Part shown: positions 1-6,582 of the stretch, piece after piece
Layout: every line of letters starts with the position of its first letter
Numbering within the stretch: position 1 is the stretch's first letter
Assembly: GCA_036252795.1 (NCBI GenBank)
Contig: DASYHY010000029.1
Span: 1-11,287 of the forward strand
Reading direction: 5' to 3'
From: Aurantimonas sp036252795
GTDB taxonomy: Bacteria > Pseudomonadota > Alphaproteobacteria > Rhizobiales > Rhizobiaceae
DNA length: 11,287 nt
Position numbers and translations under genes: made by a program
Notes under the pieces: model-generated
What the model saw: the letters and a program-made list of their open reading frames with translations, nothing else
The model's database searches: none
What the model was told of the DNA's origin: nothing

Positions 1-1
1 A

Positions 2-17
2 TTGACGTTTACGTCAA
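2..17. promoter_or_regulatory. Perfect palindrome upstream of the acyl-CoA dehydrogenase, candidate operator
   Basis: The sequence TTGACGTTTACGTCAA consists of two perfect 7-base arms (TTGACGT and ACGTCAA) around TT. It lies 40 bases before the start codon at 58. The left arm contains TTGACG, a close match to the sigma-70 -35 hexamer, with only a weak -10 candidate (CATAGG, 25-30) at 17-base spacing. A dimeric regulator bound here would cover the polymerase site. ACGT-centred palindromes are, as I recall, typical of MerR-type regulators of acyl-CoA and branched-chain degradation (LiuR-like) in Proteobacteria, but I cannot verify that match. The dyad is seen directly; the operator role is inferred. 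Confidence 0.55.
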
Positions 18-57
18 AGTTATTCATAGGTGGCCGCGACATGACGCGGAGGATTCC

Positions 58-1854
58 ATGCCGACCTATCAGGCCCCTGTCGAAGACACGCTCTTCGTTC
101 TCAACGATGTGCTCGGCTTCGATCGTCACAACAATCTGCCCGGATTCCAGGACGCCTCCCCGGACGTCGTCGAGGCGATTCTCGGCGAAGCCGGGCGCAT
201 CGCCGCGGAGGTCCTGCAGCCGCTCAACCGGGTCGGCGATCAGCAAGGCTGCCATCGCGCGGCAGACGGCTCGGTGACCACGCCGACCGGGTTCCGGGAA
301 GCCTACAAGACGTTCCGAGAGGGCGGCTGGGGCAGTCTCCCCTTCGACCCGACCTATGGCGGCCAGGGCCTGCCGCACACGCTTTCCACGGCCGTATCGG
401 AGTTCATGTCGTCGGCGAACATGGCCTTCGCCATGTATCCGGGCCTGACCGCGGGCGCCATCGCGGCAATCTCGGCGCATGGCAACGACGCGCAGAAGCA
501 GGCCTATCTGCCGAACATGATCGAGGGCACGTGGACCGGCACGATGAACCTCACCGAGCCGCATTGCGGCACGGATCTCGGCCTGCTGCGCACCAAGGCC
601 GCGCCCCGAGCCGACGGCAGCTACGCCATTTCCGGCCAGAAGATCTTCATCTCCGCCGGTGAGCACGATCTGTCCGAGAACATCGTGCATCTCGTCCTCG
701 CCCGCATCGAAGGCGCACCGGAAGGCGTGAAAGGCATCTCGCTCTTCATCGTGCCGAAATTCGTGCTCGACGCGGACGGCAATCCCGGAGAACGCAACGG
801 CGTGACCTGTGGGGCCATCGAGGAGAAGATGGGCATCCACGGCAACTCCACCTGCGTCATGAACTACGACGGTGCCACGGGCTATCTCATCGGCGAGGAG
901 AACAAGGGGCTGCGGGCCATGTTCACGATGATGAACGAGGCACGGCTGGGCGTCGGCGTGCAGGGACTGGCGATCTCCGAGGTCGCCTACCAGAACGCCG
1001 TCGTCTATGCCCGCGAACGCATCCAGGGCCGCTCGCTCGCCGGCGCGAAGTCGCCGGACAAGAAGGCGGACCCGATCATCGTCCATCCGGACATCCGGCG
1101 CATGCTGATGACGATGCGCGCGATCAACGAGGCGGGCCGCGCCCTCGTCCTCTGGACGGCGCTGAAGGGCGACCTTTCCCACCGGGCCGAGGCGGAGAAC
1201 GAGCGCCAGGCGGCCGACGACTGGATGGGCCTGATGACGCCGGTCATCAAGGGCGTCCTGACCGACAAGGGCTTCGACAACGCGGTCATGGCCCAGCAGG
1301 TCTACGGCGGCCATGGCTATATCGGCGAATGGGGCATGGAGCAGTTCGTGCGTGATGCCCGCATCGCGCAGATCTACGAAGGCGCCAACGGCATCCAGGC
1401 GCTGGATCTCGTCGGACGCAAGCTCGGGCTGAACGGCGGCCGCGCCGTCCAGGCCTTCTTCGCCGAAGTGGGCCAGTTCTGCGAGGAGCATCGCGGCGAC
1501 GAGAAGATGGCGCCGCTGACCAAGGGCCTGAAGAAGGGGCTGAACGACCTGCAGCAGGCGACCATGTGGCTGATGCAGAACGCCATGGCGAAGCCGGACA
1601 ATGCCGGCGCCGCGTCGACCGAATACATGCACCTCTTCGGCCTCGTCGCGCTCGGCTACATGTGGGGTCGCATGGCGAAGATCGCCCGGGACAAGATCGC
1701 CGCCGGCGCCAACGGCCAGACCGAATTCCTCGAGAAGAAGCTGGTGACGGCGCGCTTCTACATGGAGCGGATCATGCCCGAGAGCGCGGCGCACCTCGCC
1801 CGCATCTCCGCCGGCGCGGACTCGATGATGGCCATGGAGGCCGACGCGTTCTAG
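58..1854 (+). CDS. Acyl-CoA dehydrogenase, FadE/DmdC-like with C-terminal extension domain
   Basis: This FAD-dependent enzyme (598 aa) should catalyse the first step of beta-oxidation, converting acyl-CoA to trans-2-enoyl-CoA in the cytoplasm and passing electrons to electron-transfer flavoprotein. The N-terminal helical domain spans about residues 35-155. The middle beta domain carries the FAD/substrate motif MNLTEPHCGTD (163-173). The C-terminal helical domain contains QVYGGHGY (414-421) and IYEGANGIQ (439-447), where E441 is the expected catalytic base. An extra region after about 465 fits the long family with an acyl-CoA dehydrogenase C-terminal-like domain (about 590-600 aa). The ATG at 58 is preceded by GGAGG at 48-52 with 5-base spacing. 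The same family includes DmdC (3-methylmercaptopropionyl-CoA dehydrogenase) and long-chain dehydrogenases. The thiolase and FadB-type neighbours favour general fatty-acid oxidation, but chain length cannot be read from the sequence. Confidence 0.95.
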   Translation: MPTYQAPVEDTLFVLNDVLGFDRHNNLPGFQDASPDVVEAILGEAGRIAAEVLQPLNRVGDQQGCHRAADGSVTTPTGFREAYKTFREGGWGSLPFDPTYGGQGLPHTLSTAVSEFMSSANMAFAMYPGLTAGAIAAISAHGNDAQKQAYLPNMIEGTWTGTMNLTEPHCGTDLGLLRTKAAPRADGSYAISGQKIFISAGEHDLSENIVHLVLARIEGAPEGVKGISLFIVPKFVLDADGNPGERNGVTCGAIEEKMGIHGNSTCVMNYDGATGYLIGEENKGLRAMFTMMNEARLGVGVQGLAISEVAYQNAVVYARERIQGRSLAGAKSPDKKADPIIVHPDIRRMLMTMRAINEAGRALVLWTALKGDLSHRAEAENERQAADDWMGLMTPVIKGVLTDKGFDNAVMAQQVYGGHGYIGEWGMEQFVRDARIAQIYEGANGIQALDLVGRKLGLNGGRAVQAFFAEVGQFCEEHRGDEKMAPLTKGLKKGLNDLQQATMWLMQNAMAKPDNAGAASTEYMHLFGLVALGYMWGRMAKIARDKIAAGANGQTEFLEKKLVTARFYMERIMPESAAHLARISAGADSMMAMEADAF

Positions 1855-1953
1855 GTTGGGTGAACCGCTCGCGACCTGACGCAGGGTGTCGAGCCGTCAT
1901 TGCCGGGCAGCGGCACCAAGGCGGACGCGCGCCAACAGATTCAAGAGTACATC

Positions 1954-1959
1954 GGGAGG
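1954..1959 (+). promoter_or_regulatory. Ribosome binding site fixing the thiolase start
   Basis: GGGAGG lies 5 bases before the ATG at 1965. The reading frame is open upstream to 1566, inside the acyl-CoA dehydrogenase gene in another frame, so this strong site decides the start. Confidence 0.85.
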
Positions 1960-1964
1960 TCAGA

Positions 1965-3173
1965 ATGACCGAAGCCTACATCTACGATCACGTGCGCACG
2001 CCCCGCGGCCGCGGCAAGAAGGATGGCGCACTGCACGAAGTGCCCGCCGTCCGGCTCGGCGCCAAGGTACTCGAGGCCCTGCGCGACCGTAACGGCATCG
2101 ACACCAAGACTGTCGACGACATCATCTTCGGGTGCGTCGACCCTGTCGGCGAGGCCGGATCGGTCATCCCGCGCGCCTCGGCCTTCGAGGCGGGATACGA
2201 CTTCGCGGCACCCGGCTTGCAGATCTCCCGGTTCTGCGCGTCCGGTCTCGACGCGGTGAACCTTGCGGCCGCCAAGATCTCCCAGGGCGCCGAAGACATC
2301 GTCATCGCCGGCGGCGTGGAATCCATGTCGCGCGTCGGCATGGGCATGTCGGGCGGCGCCTGGATCATGGACCCGTCGGTGGGGATCCCCTCCTACTTCA
2401 TGCCGCAGGGCGTCTCGGCGGACCTGATCGCGACGAAATACGGCTTCTCCCGCGACGACGTCGACGCCTATGCGGTCGAAAGCCAGAAGCGCGCCGGCAA
2501 GGCGTGGGAGGAAGGCCGCTTCGCGAAGTCGGTCATCCCGGTGAAGGACCAGAACGGCCTGACCATCCTCGACCGTGACGAGCACATGCGGCCCTCGACC
2601 GACATGCAGTCGCTCGGCAGCCTCAACGCCTCCTTCGCGATGCATGGCGAGATGGGCGGCTACGACGCCGTCGGTATCCAGGCCCATTCCGAGATCGAGG
2701 CGGTGAATCACGTCCACCATGCCGGCAACTCGTCCGGCATCGTCGATGGCGCGGGCGCGGTGCTGCTCGGCTCCAAGGCCGGCGGCGAAGCCCTCGGCGT
2801 GAAGCCGCGCGCCCGGATCAGGGCCTTCGCCAATATCGGCTCGGACCCGGCGCTGATGCTGACGGGCCCGGTCGACGTCACGGAAAAGCTCCTGAAGCGC
2901 GCCGGCATGGAGCTGGGCGACATCGACCTGTTCGAGCTGAACGAGGCGTTCGCGGCGGTCGTGCTGCGCTACATGCAGGCCTTCGACATCGATCCCGCGA
3001 AAATGAACGTCAATGGCGGCGCGATCGCCATGGGCCATCCGCTCGGCGCCACCGGTGCGATGATCTTCGGCACCGTCCTCGACGAACTGGAACGTCAGGG
3101 CAAGCAGACGGCGCTGGTCACGCTGTGCATCGGCGCCGGCATGGGCACGGCGACGATCATCGAGCGGGTGTGA
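1965..3173 (+). CDS. fadA: Acetyl-CoA C-acyltransferase (3-ketoacyl-CoA thiolase)
   Basis: This thiolase (402 aa, normal for the family) cleaves 3-ketoacyl-CoA with CoA to acetyl-CoA and a shortened acyl-CoA, the last beta-oxidation step. The nucleophilic cysteine is C91 in SRFCASGLDA. NEAFA is at 326-330, the catalytic histidine is H358 in GHPLGATG, and the second catalytic cysteine is C388 in LCIGAGMG, so the active site is complete. It starts 110 bases after the acyl-CoA dehydrogenase stop, on the same strand and with no terminator between them, so the two are probably cotranscribed. It is the partner of the FadB-type protein encoded at 4137, although a minus-strand gene separates them here. 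A biosynthetic acetoacetyl-CoA thiolase (PhaA/AtoB type) cannot be excluded from motifs alone; the neighbours favour the degradative role, and the gene symbol rests on that. Confidence 0.93.
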   Translation: MTEAYIYDHVRTPRGRGKKDGALHEVPAVRLGAKVLEALRDRNGIDTKTVDDIIFGCVDPVGEAGSVIPRASAFEAGYDFAAPGLQISRFCASGLDAVNLAAAKISQGAEDIVIAGGVESMSRVGMGMSGGAWIMDPSVGIPSYFMPQGVSADLIATKYGFSRDDVDAYAVESQKRAGKAWEEGRFAKSVIPVKDQNGLTILDRDEHMRPSTDMQSLGSLNASFAMHGEMGGYDAVGIQAHSEIEAVNHVHHAGNSSGIVDGAGAVLLGSKAGGEALGVKPRARIRAFANIGSDPALMLTGPVDVTEKLLKRAGMELGDIDLFELNEAFAAVVLRYMQAFDIDPAKMNVNGGAIAMGHPLGATGAMIFGTVLDELERQGKQTALVTLCIGAGMGTATIIERV

Positions 3174-3188
3174 GGCAGTGCCGGTCGA

Positions 3189-3208
3189 CGGGCGGCCGGC
3201 CCCGCCCG
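3189..3208. terminator. GC-rich hairpin between convergent thiolase and EAL genes
   Basis: The arms CGGGCGG (3189-3195) and CCGCCCG (3202-3208) pair perfectly around a 6-base loop, in the 37-base gap between the stop codons of the thiolase and the oppositely directed EAL gene. Its position suits a shared bidirectional terminator, but neither strand has a T-run after the stem, so intrinsic termination is uncertain. Confidence 0.4.
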
Positions 3209-3210
3209 GC

Positions 3211-3993
3211 TCAAGCCGCGTGCTCGCGGCTCAGCGCAGCGAGGGAGGCCGAGCCGAGGCTCGGCAGCGCCTCGAAGGCGGGCTTGGCGAACCAGTAACC
3301 CTGGAAGAGCTTCACGCCGGCCGCCTTCAGCGCCATGAATTCGGCCTCGGTCTCGATGCCTTCGGCAAGGACGGTGATGTCGAGTTCACGGGCGACGAAG
3401 AGGAGCGCGGCGAGGATCGCCTGCCGGGCCCGGCTCGAGTCGACGTCGCGGACGAGATGCATGTCGATCTTGATCAGGTCCGGCTGGAAGTCCGCGAGGA
3501 GCCCGAGCCCTGCATAGCCGGCGCCGAAATCGTCGATGGCGGTGATGAAGCCCATGCGGCGGTATTCCGCGATGATGTTCTGCAGGTGCTGGACGTCAGT
3601 CACGGCCTCGCCCTCGGTGAACTCGAACATGATCGAGTTCAGCGGGAACCGGTTCTTCCGAGCAGCGGCCAGCGTCGCCCGAAGGCAGGCGGCCGGCTCG
3701 TAGACGGCGTTGGGCATGAAGTTGATCGACAGATGCAGATCGCCGGTACCCTCGAAGAGCCGCGAGGCCAGTTCGATCGCCTTCACTCGGCACGCCTGGT
3801 CGAACCGGTATTTCTGGTCGTTGCTGACCTGCGAGAGAATGCTGTAGGCGCCCTCGCCGTTGAGACCGCGCACCAGCGCCTCGTAGCCCCAGACGCGCTC
3901 GGCGGCCACGTCGTAGATCGGCTGGAACGCCATCGAGAAGTCGAAGTCGAGCGGGCGGGCGGTCTGGCAACCGGGGCAGGCATGATCGGGCAT
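3211..3993 (-). CDS. EAL-domain cyclic-di-GMP phosphodiesterase
   Basis: This small single-domain protein (260 aa) should hydrolyse c-di-GMP to linear pGpG. Nearly all of it is the EAL domain, about residues 18-245. The signature YEALVRG is at 37-43, with E38 of the EAL triplet. Other metal or catalytic positions are intact: N91, E124, D154 and D155 (IDDFGAGY), K175 (LIKID), E211 (AEGIET) and QGYWFAKP (231-237). Their spacings agree with active EAL enzymes such as RocR. NFMPNAVYEPAAC resembles the EAL domains of BLUF-linked proteins (BlrP1 type), but no BLUF, PAS or transmembrane segment is present. The N-terminus has a CPGC pair (C6, C9). I chose the ATG at 3993; longer in-frame starts up to 4116 read low-complexity basic sequence through the intergenic region. 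TATTGT at 4027-4032 (minus strand) is a weak -10 candidate. It is convergent with the thiolase and divergent from fadB. Confidence 0.92.
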   Translation of the reverse strand: MPDHACPGCQTARPLDFDFSMAFQPIYDVAAERVWGYEALVRGLNGEGAYSILSQVSNDQKYRFDQACRVKAIELASRLFEGTGDLHLSINFMPNAVYEPAACLRATLAAARKNRFPLNSIMFEFTEGEAVTDVQHLQNIIAEYRRMGFITAIDDFGAGYAGLGLLADFQPDLIKIDMHLVRDVDSSRARQAILAALLFVARELDITVLAEGIETEAEFMALKAAGVKLFQGYWFAKPAFEALPSLGSASLAALSREHAA

Positions 3994-4078
3994 GGGCGTC
4001 TGTCTCTTGGAGCTGGCAACGCGGCGACAATAGGCGGACGGCCCTTTCCCAATTCTGACCATCGAGCGCGTGCGCACC

Positions 4079-4092
4079 TGTCGCATGCGACA
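4079..4092. promoter_or_regulatory. Perfect 14-base palindrome in the EAL/fadB divergent spacer
   Basis: TGTCGCATGCGACA is its own reverse complement. It lies 44 bases before the fadB-type start (4137) and 85 bases before the EAL start (3993 on the minus strand), and is followed by five T residues (4093-4097). Position and symmetry suggest an operator for one or both divergent genes. It is unlike the palindrome at 2-17, so a different protein would be expected to bind. It could also be chance, or a short hairpin. Confidence 0.4.
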
Positions 4093-4136
4093 TTTTTGTA
4101 GGTGGCTAGACGCCATCCGAGCATCGGGAGCGAAAC

Positions 4137-6344
4137 ATGAGCTACGAGAACTTCAAGATCGACACGGACGCCGACGGCATCGCGCTGGTCACCTGGGACA
4201 TGCCCGACCGCTCGATGAACGTGTTCACCGAAGAGGTGATGAACGAGTTCGACCGGATCGTCGACGCGACGGCTGCCGACGCCGGGATCAAGGGCGTCGT
4301 CATCACGTCCGGGAAGAAGGGCTCCTTCACCGGAGGCGCCGACCTGAAGATGCTCTCCGGCATGTTCGAGCGCTTCGAGGCGAAGAAACGTGAGAACCCG
4401 GACGCCGCCATCCAGGAGCTGTTCGATGCCGCCGGGCGCATGTCCTGGCTCTGGCGCAAGCTCGAGACCTGCGGCAAGCCGTTCGTCGCCGCGATCAACG
4501 GCACGTGCATGGGCGGCGGCTTCGAACTGGCGCTCGCCTGCCATGGCCGCGTCGCGGCCGAAGACGCGAAGATGGGACTTCCCGAGGTCAAGGTCGGCAT
4601 CTTCCCCGGCGCCGGCGGAACCCAGCGCGTCCCGCGCCTGACCGATACCCAGTCGGCGCTGCAGATGCTGCTGAAGGGTTCGACGCTCTCCGCCGCCAAG
4701 GCGAAGGGAATGAAGCTGATCGACCAGGTGGTACCGCAGGACCAGCTCGTCGACGCCGCCAAGGCGATGCTGAAGGCCGGTCTCTCCCCGGTGAAGCCAT
4801 GGGACGAGAAGGGGTTCAAGCTGCCCTCCGGGCCGGTCTACTCGCCGCAGGGCGCGCAGGTCTGGCCGGCGGTGGCGTCGCTCTACCGCAAGGAGACCAA
4901 CGACAACTATCCCGGTGCCCGCGCCATCGTGAAGTGCGTCTACGAGGGCCTGCTGGTCCCGATCGATACCGCGCTGCGGATCGAGCAGCGCTATTTCACC
5001 GAAGTGCTGCAGACCACCGAAGCCGCGATGATGATCCGGTCGCTGTTCGTCTCGATGCAGCAGCTGAACAAGGGCGCGCGCCGGCCGCAGGACGTGCCGG
5101 CGACCGACCTGAAGAAGATCGGCATCATCGGCGCCGGCTTCATGGGCGCCGGCATCGGCTTCGTGTCCGCTCAGGCCGGGCTCGAGGTGGTGCTGATCGA
5201 TCGCGACCAGGAGGCCGCCGACAAGGGCAAGGCGCACTCCCGGAGCCTGCTCGAGAAGGCCGTCAGCCAGGGACGCTCGACCAAGGAGCAGGCCGAGGCA
5301 GTGCTCGGCCGCATCACCGCCACGCCGGACTATGCGGCGCTGAAGGATGCCGATCTCGTCATCGAGGCGGTGTTCGAGGACCGCAACGTCAAGGCGGAAG
5401 TGACCCGGCAGGTCGCGGCGGTTCTTCGCGCGGACGCGATCTATGCCTCGAACACCTCGACGATCCCCATCACCAGCCTTGCCGAGGCGTTCGAGGATCC
5501 GGCCCGCTTCATCGGCGTCCACTTTTTCTCGCCGGTCGACCGGATGATGCTGACCGAGGTCATCCTCGGCAAGCAGACGGGCGACAAGGCCCTCGCCGTC
5601 GCGCTCGACTTCGTGCGGGCCATCAAGAAGACCCCGATCGTCGTCAACGATACGCGCGGCTTCTTCGCCAATCGCTGCGTGCTTCGCTACATGTCGGAAG
5701 CCTACGACATGCTGGTCGACGGCGTGCCGCCGGCGATGATCGAGAACGCGGCGAAGTTCGTCGGCATGCCGGTCGGACCGCTGGCGCTCAACGACGAGAC
5801 GGCCGTCGACCTGTCGCTGAAGATCATGAAGGCGACCATGGCGGACATGGGCGACGAGTCGGTCGACCCGCGCCACTTCAAGCTGGTCAACCAGATGAAC
5901 AGCGACGGGCGGCTGGGTCGAAAGGCCGGCAAGGGCTTCTACGAGTATCCGGCCAAGCCCGCCAAGAAGGCACTGTGGCCCGGGCTGAAGGAGATGTTCG
6001 ACCAGAAGCCGGCCGACACGATCGACTTCGAGGAACTCAAGCAGCGCTTCCTCGTCACCATGGCGCTGGAGGCGGCGCGGACGATGGAGGAAGGTGTCGT
6101 CACCGACCCGCGCGAGGCGGATGTCGGCTCGATCCTCGGCTTCGGTTTCGCGCCCTATACGGGCGGCACGATCAGCTACATCGACGGCATGGGCACGAAG
6201 GCCTTCGTCGCCCTCTGCGAGAAGCTCGCCGCGAAACACGGGGAGCGCTTCGAGCCGACGCCGCTGCTCAAGGACATGGCCGCGAAGGGCGAGACGTTCT
6301 ATGGCCGCTTCGCCCCGGCTGACTCGCAGGCGCACGCCGCCTGA
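4137..6344 (+). CDS. fadB: Bifunctional enoyl-CoA hydratase / 3-hydroxyacyl-CoA dehydrogenase (FadB/FadJ type)
   Basis: This multifunctional alpha subunit (735 aa; E. coli FadB is 729) carries out hydration of enoyl-CoA and NAD-dependent oxidation of 3-hydroxyacyl-CoA. The hydratase domain spans about 1-190, with both catalytic glutamates in GGGFE (E130) and LPEVKVG (E150), 20 residues apart as in FadB E119/E139. The dehydrogenase domain begins near 326 with the Rossmann motif GAGFMG (332-337). Its catalytic set is S438 (SNTST), H462 (VHFFSP), E474 and N512 (GFFANRC), at the spacing known for 3-hydroxyacyl-CoA dehydrogenases. Two C-terminal helical domains follow, with RKAGKGFYEY at 595-604. 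The ATG at 4137 has GGGAG about 8 bases upstream. It should associate with the thiolase encoded at 1965. FadB and FadJ cannot be told apart with certainty here. The start is 143 bases from the divergent EAL gene, implying its own promoter. Confidence 0.95.
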   Translation: MSYENFKIDTDADGIALVTWDMPDRSMNVFTEEVMNEFDRIVDATAADAGIKGVVITSGKKGSFTGGADLKMLSGMFERFEAKKRENPDAAIQELFDAAGRMSWLWRKLETCGKPFVAAINGTCMGGGFELALACHGRVAAEDAKMGLPEVKVGIFPGAGGTQRVPRLTDTQSALQMLLKGSTLSAAKAKGMKLIDQVVPQDQLVDAAKAMLKAGLSPVKPWDEKGFKLPSGPVYSPQGAQVWPAVASLYRKETNDNYPGARAIVKCVYEGLLVPIDTALRIEQRYFTEVLQTTEAAMMIRSLFVSMQQLNKGARRPQDVPATDLKKIGIIGAGFMGAGIGFVSAQAGLEVVLIDRDQEAADKGKAHSRSLLEKAVSQGRSTKEQAEAVLGRITATPDYAALKDADLVIEAVFEDRNVKAEVTRQVAAVLRADAIYASNTSTIPITSLAEAFEDPARFIGVHFFSPVDRMMLTEVILGKQTGDKALAVALDFVRAIKKTPIVVNDTRGFFANRCVLRYMSEAYDMLVDGVPPAMIENAAKFVGMPVGPLALNDETAVDLSLKIMKATMADMGDESVDPRHFKLVNQMNSDGRLGRKAGKGFYEYPAKPAKKALWPGLKEMFDQKPADTIDFEELKQRFLVTMALEAARTMEEGVVTDPREADVGSILGFGFAPYTGGTISYIDGMGTKAFVALCEKLAAKHGERFEPTPLLKDMAAKGETFYGRFAPADSQAHAA

Positions 6345-6365
6345 GGGTCGAAGCCTGAAGTCAAG

Positions 6366-6397
6366 GAAGGGGCGCGTCGAAGGCGACCCGCCCTTTT
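6366..6397 (+). terminator. Intrinsic terminator after the FadB-type gene
   Basis: This hairpin begins 22 bases after the stop. The inner stem GTCG/CGAC (6376-6379 with 6384-6387) has an AAGG loop. After one C/C mismatch, the outer stem 6366-6374 pairs with 6389-6397 and contains GGGCG/CGCCC plus A-T and G-T pairs. The 3' side ends in CCCTTTTC. GC-rich stem plus T-run fits Rho-independent termination of the beta-oxidation transcript. Confidence 0.65.
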
Positions 6398-6404
6398 CAC
6401 GTTC

Positions 6405-6434
6405 GGCAAGCGCGCCGCAAGCGGCGCCTTTGCC
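6405..6434. terminator. Second strong hairpin downstream of fadB, role uncertain
   Basis: Bases 6405-6418 and 6421-6434 form an almost perfect inverted repeat: GGCAA pairs with TTGCC and GCGCCGC with GCGGCGC, with one mismatch (6411/6428) and one G-T pair. The effective loop is GCAAGC or smaller. There is no T-run outside the stem, so it may back up the first terminator or block 3' exonucleases rather than terminate alone. Confidence 0.4.
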
Positions 6435-6488
6435 CGCCGGCCCGGTAATTCTGTCGCCGCAAACGCCGATTGGCCATATTCGCAAGTT

Positions 6489-6503
6489 TTAAGTCGAATT
6501 GAA
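6489..6503 (+). promoter_or_regulatory. CtrA-like motif, weak candidate
   Basis: TTAA-N7-TGAA lies 80 bases upstream of the preferred start of the SH3b gene. It matches the alphaproteobacterial CtrA consensus TTAA-N7-TTAA at 7 of 8 defined positions. The rest of the spacer (6345-6582) contains the two hairpins and no other clear signal. One motif in a locally AT-rich patch is weak evidence. Confidence 0.2.
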
Positions 6504-6582
6504 GGGATACGTGTGCTGGCGGGCGCGAGGATGTTCGCGACCGCAGCGTCGGGCGGCGTCTGCCTCTCGGGGCACGGGCGAC

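Noticed and set aside
1901..1915. Small hairpin between acyl-CoA dehydrogenase and thiolase
   Set aside because: A TGCCG/CGGCA stem of five pairs without a T-run is too weak to call an attenuator or terminator.
1566..1964. N-terminal extension of the thiolase to 1566
   Set aside because: It would overlap the acyl-CoA dehydrogenase by almost 300 bases with non-protein-like sequence. The ATG at 1965 has a strong ribosome site and gives the usual thiolase length.
1941..3038. 365-codon open frame on the minus strand, antisense to the thiolase
   Set aside because: It has the same shadow composition (Arg/His/Asp/Val-rich) and no domain, while the plus-strand thiolase is fully supported.
3994..4116. 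Longer EAL protein starting at 4116
   Set aside because: The added 41 residues are basic and low in conservation signal, and they would consume the divergent promoter region and its palindrome.
4505..6322. 605-codon plus-strand frame inside fadB
   Set aside because: The Arg/Gly-rich product is out of frame with the conserved enzyme; it is a codon-bias shadow.
3783..6485. 900-codon open frame on the minus strand, antisense to fadB
   Set aside because: It is a shadow of a high-GC gene. The product is rich in Arg, His, Asp and Leu in repetitive runs, has no recognisable domain, and lies opposite a gene with a complete set of catalytic motifs.
6499..6582. TTG or GTG start for the SH3b gene at 6499 or 6511
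   Set aside because: GTG 6511 has a fair ribosome site, but the encoded stretch (Trp, Cys and Arg rich) does not look like protein. It is kept only as an alternative.
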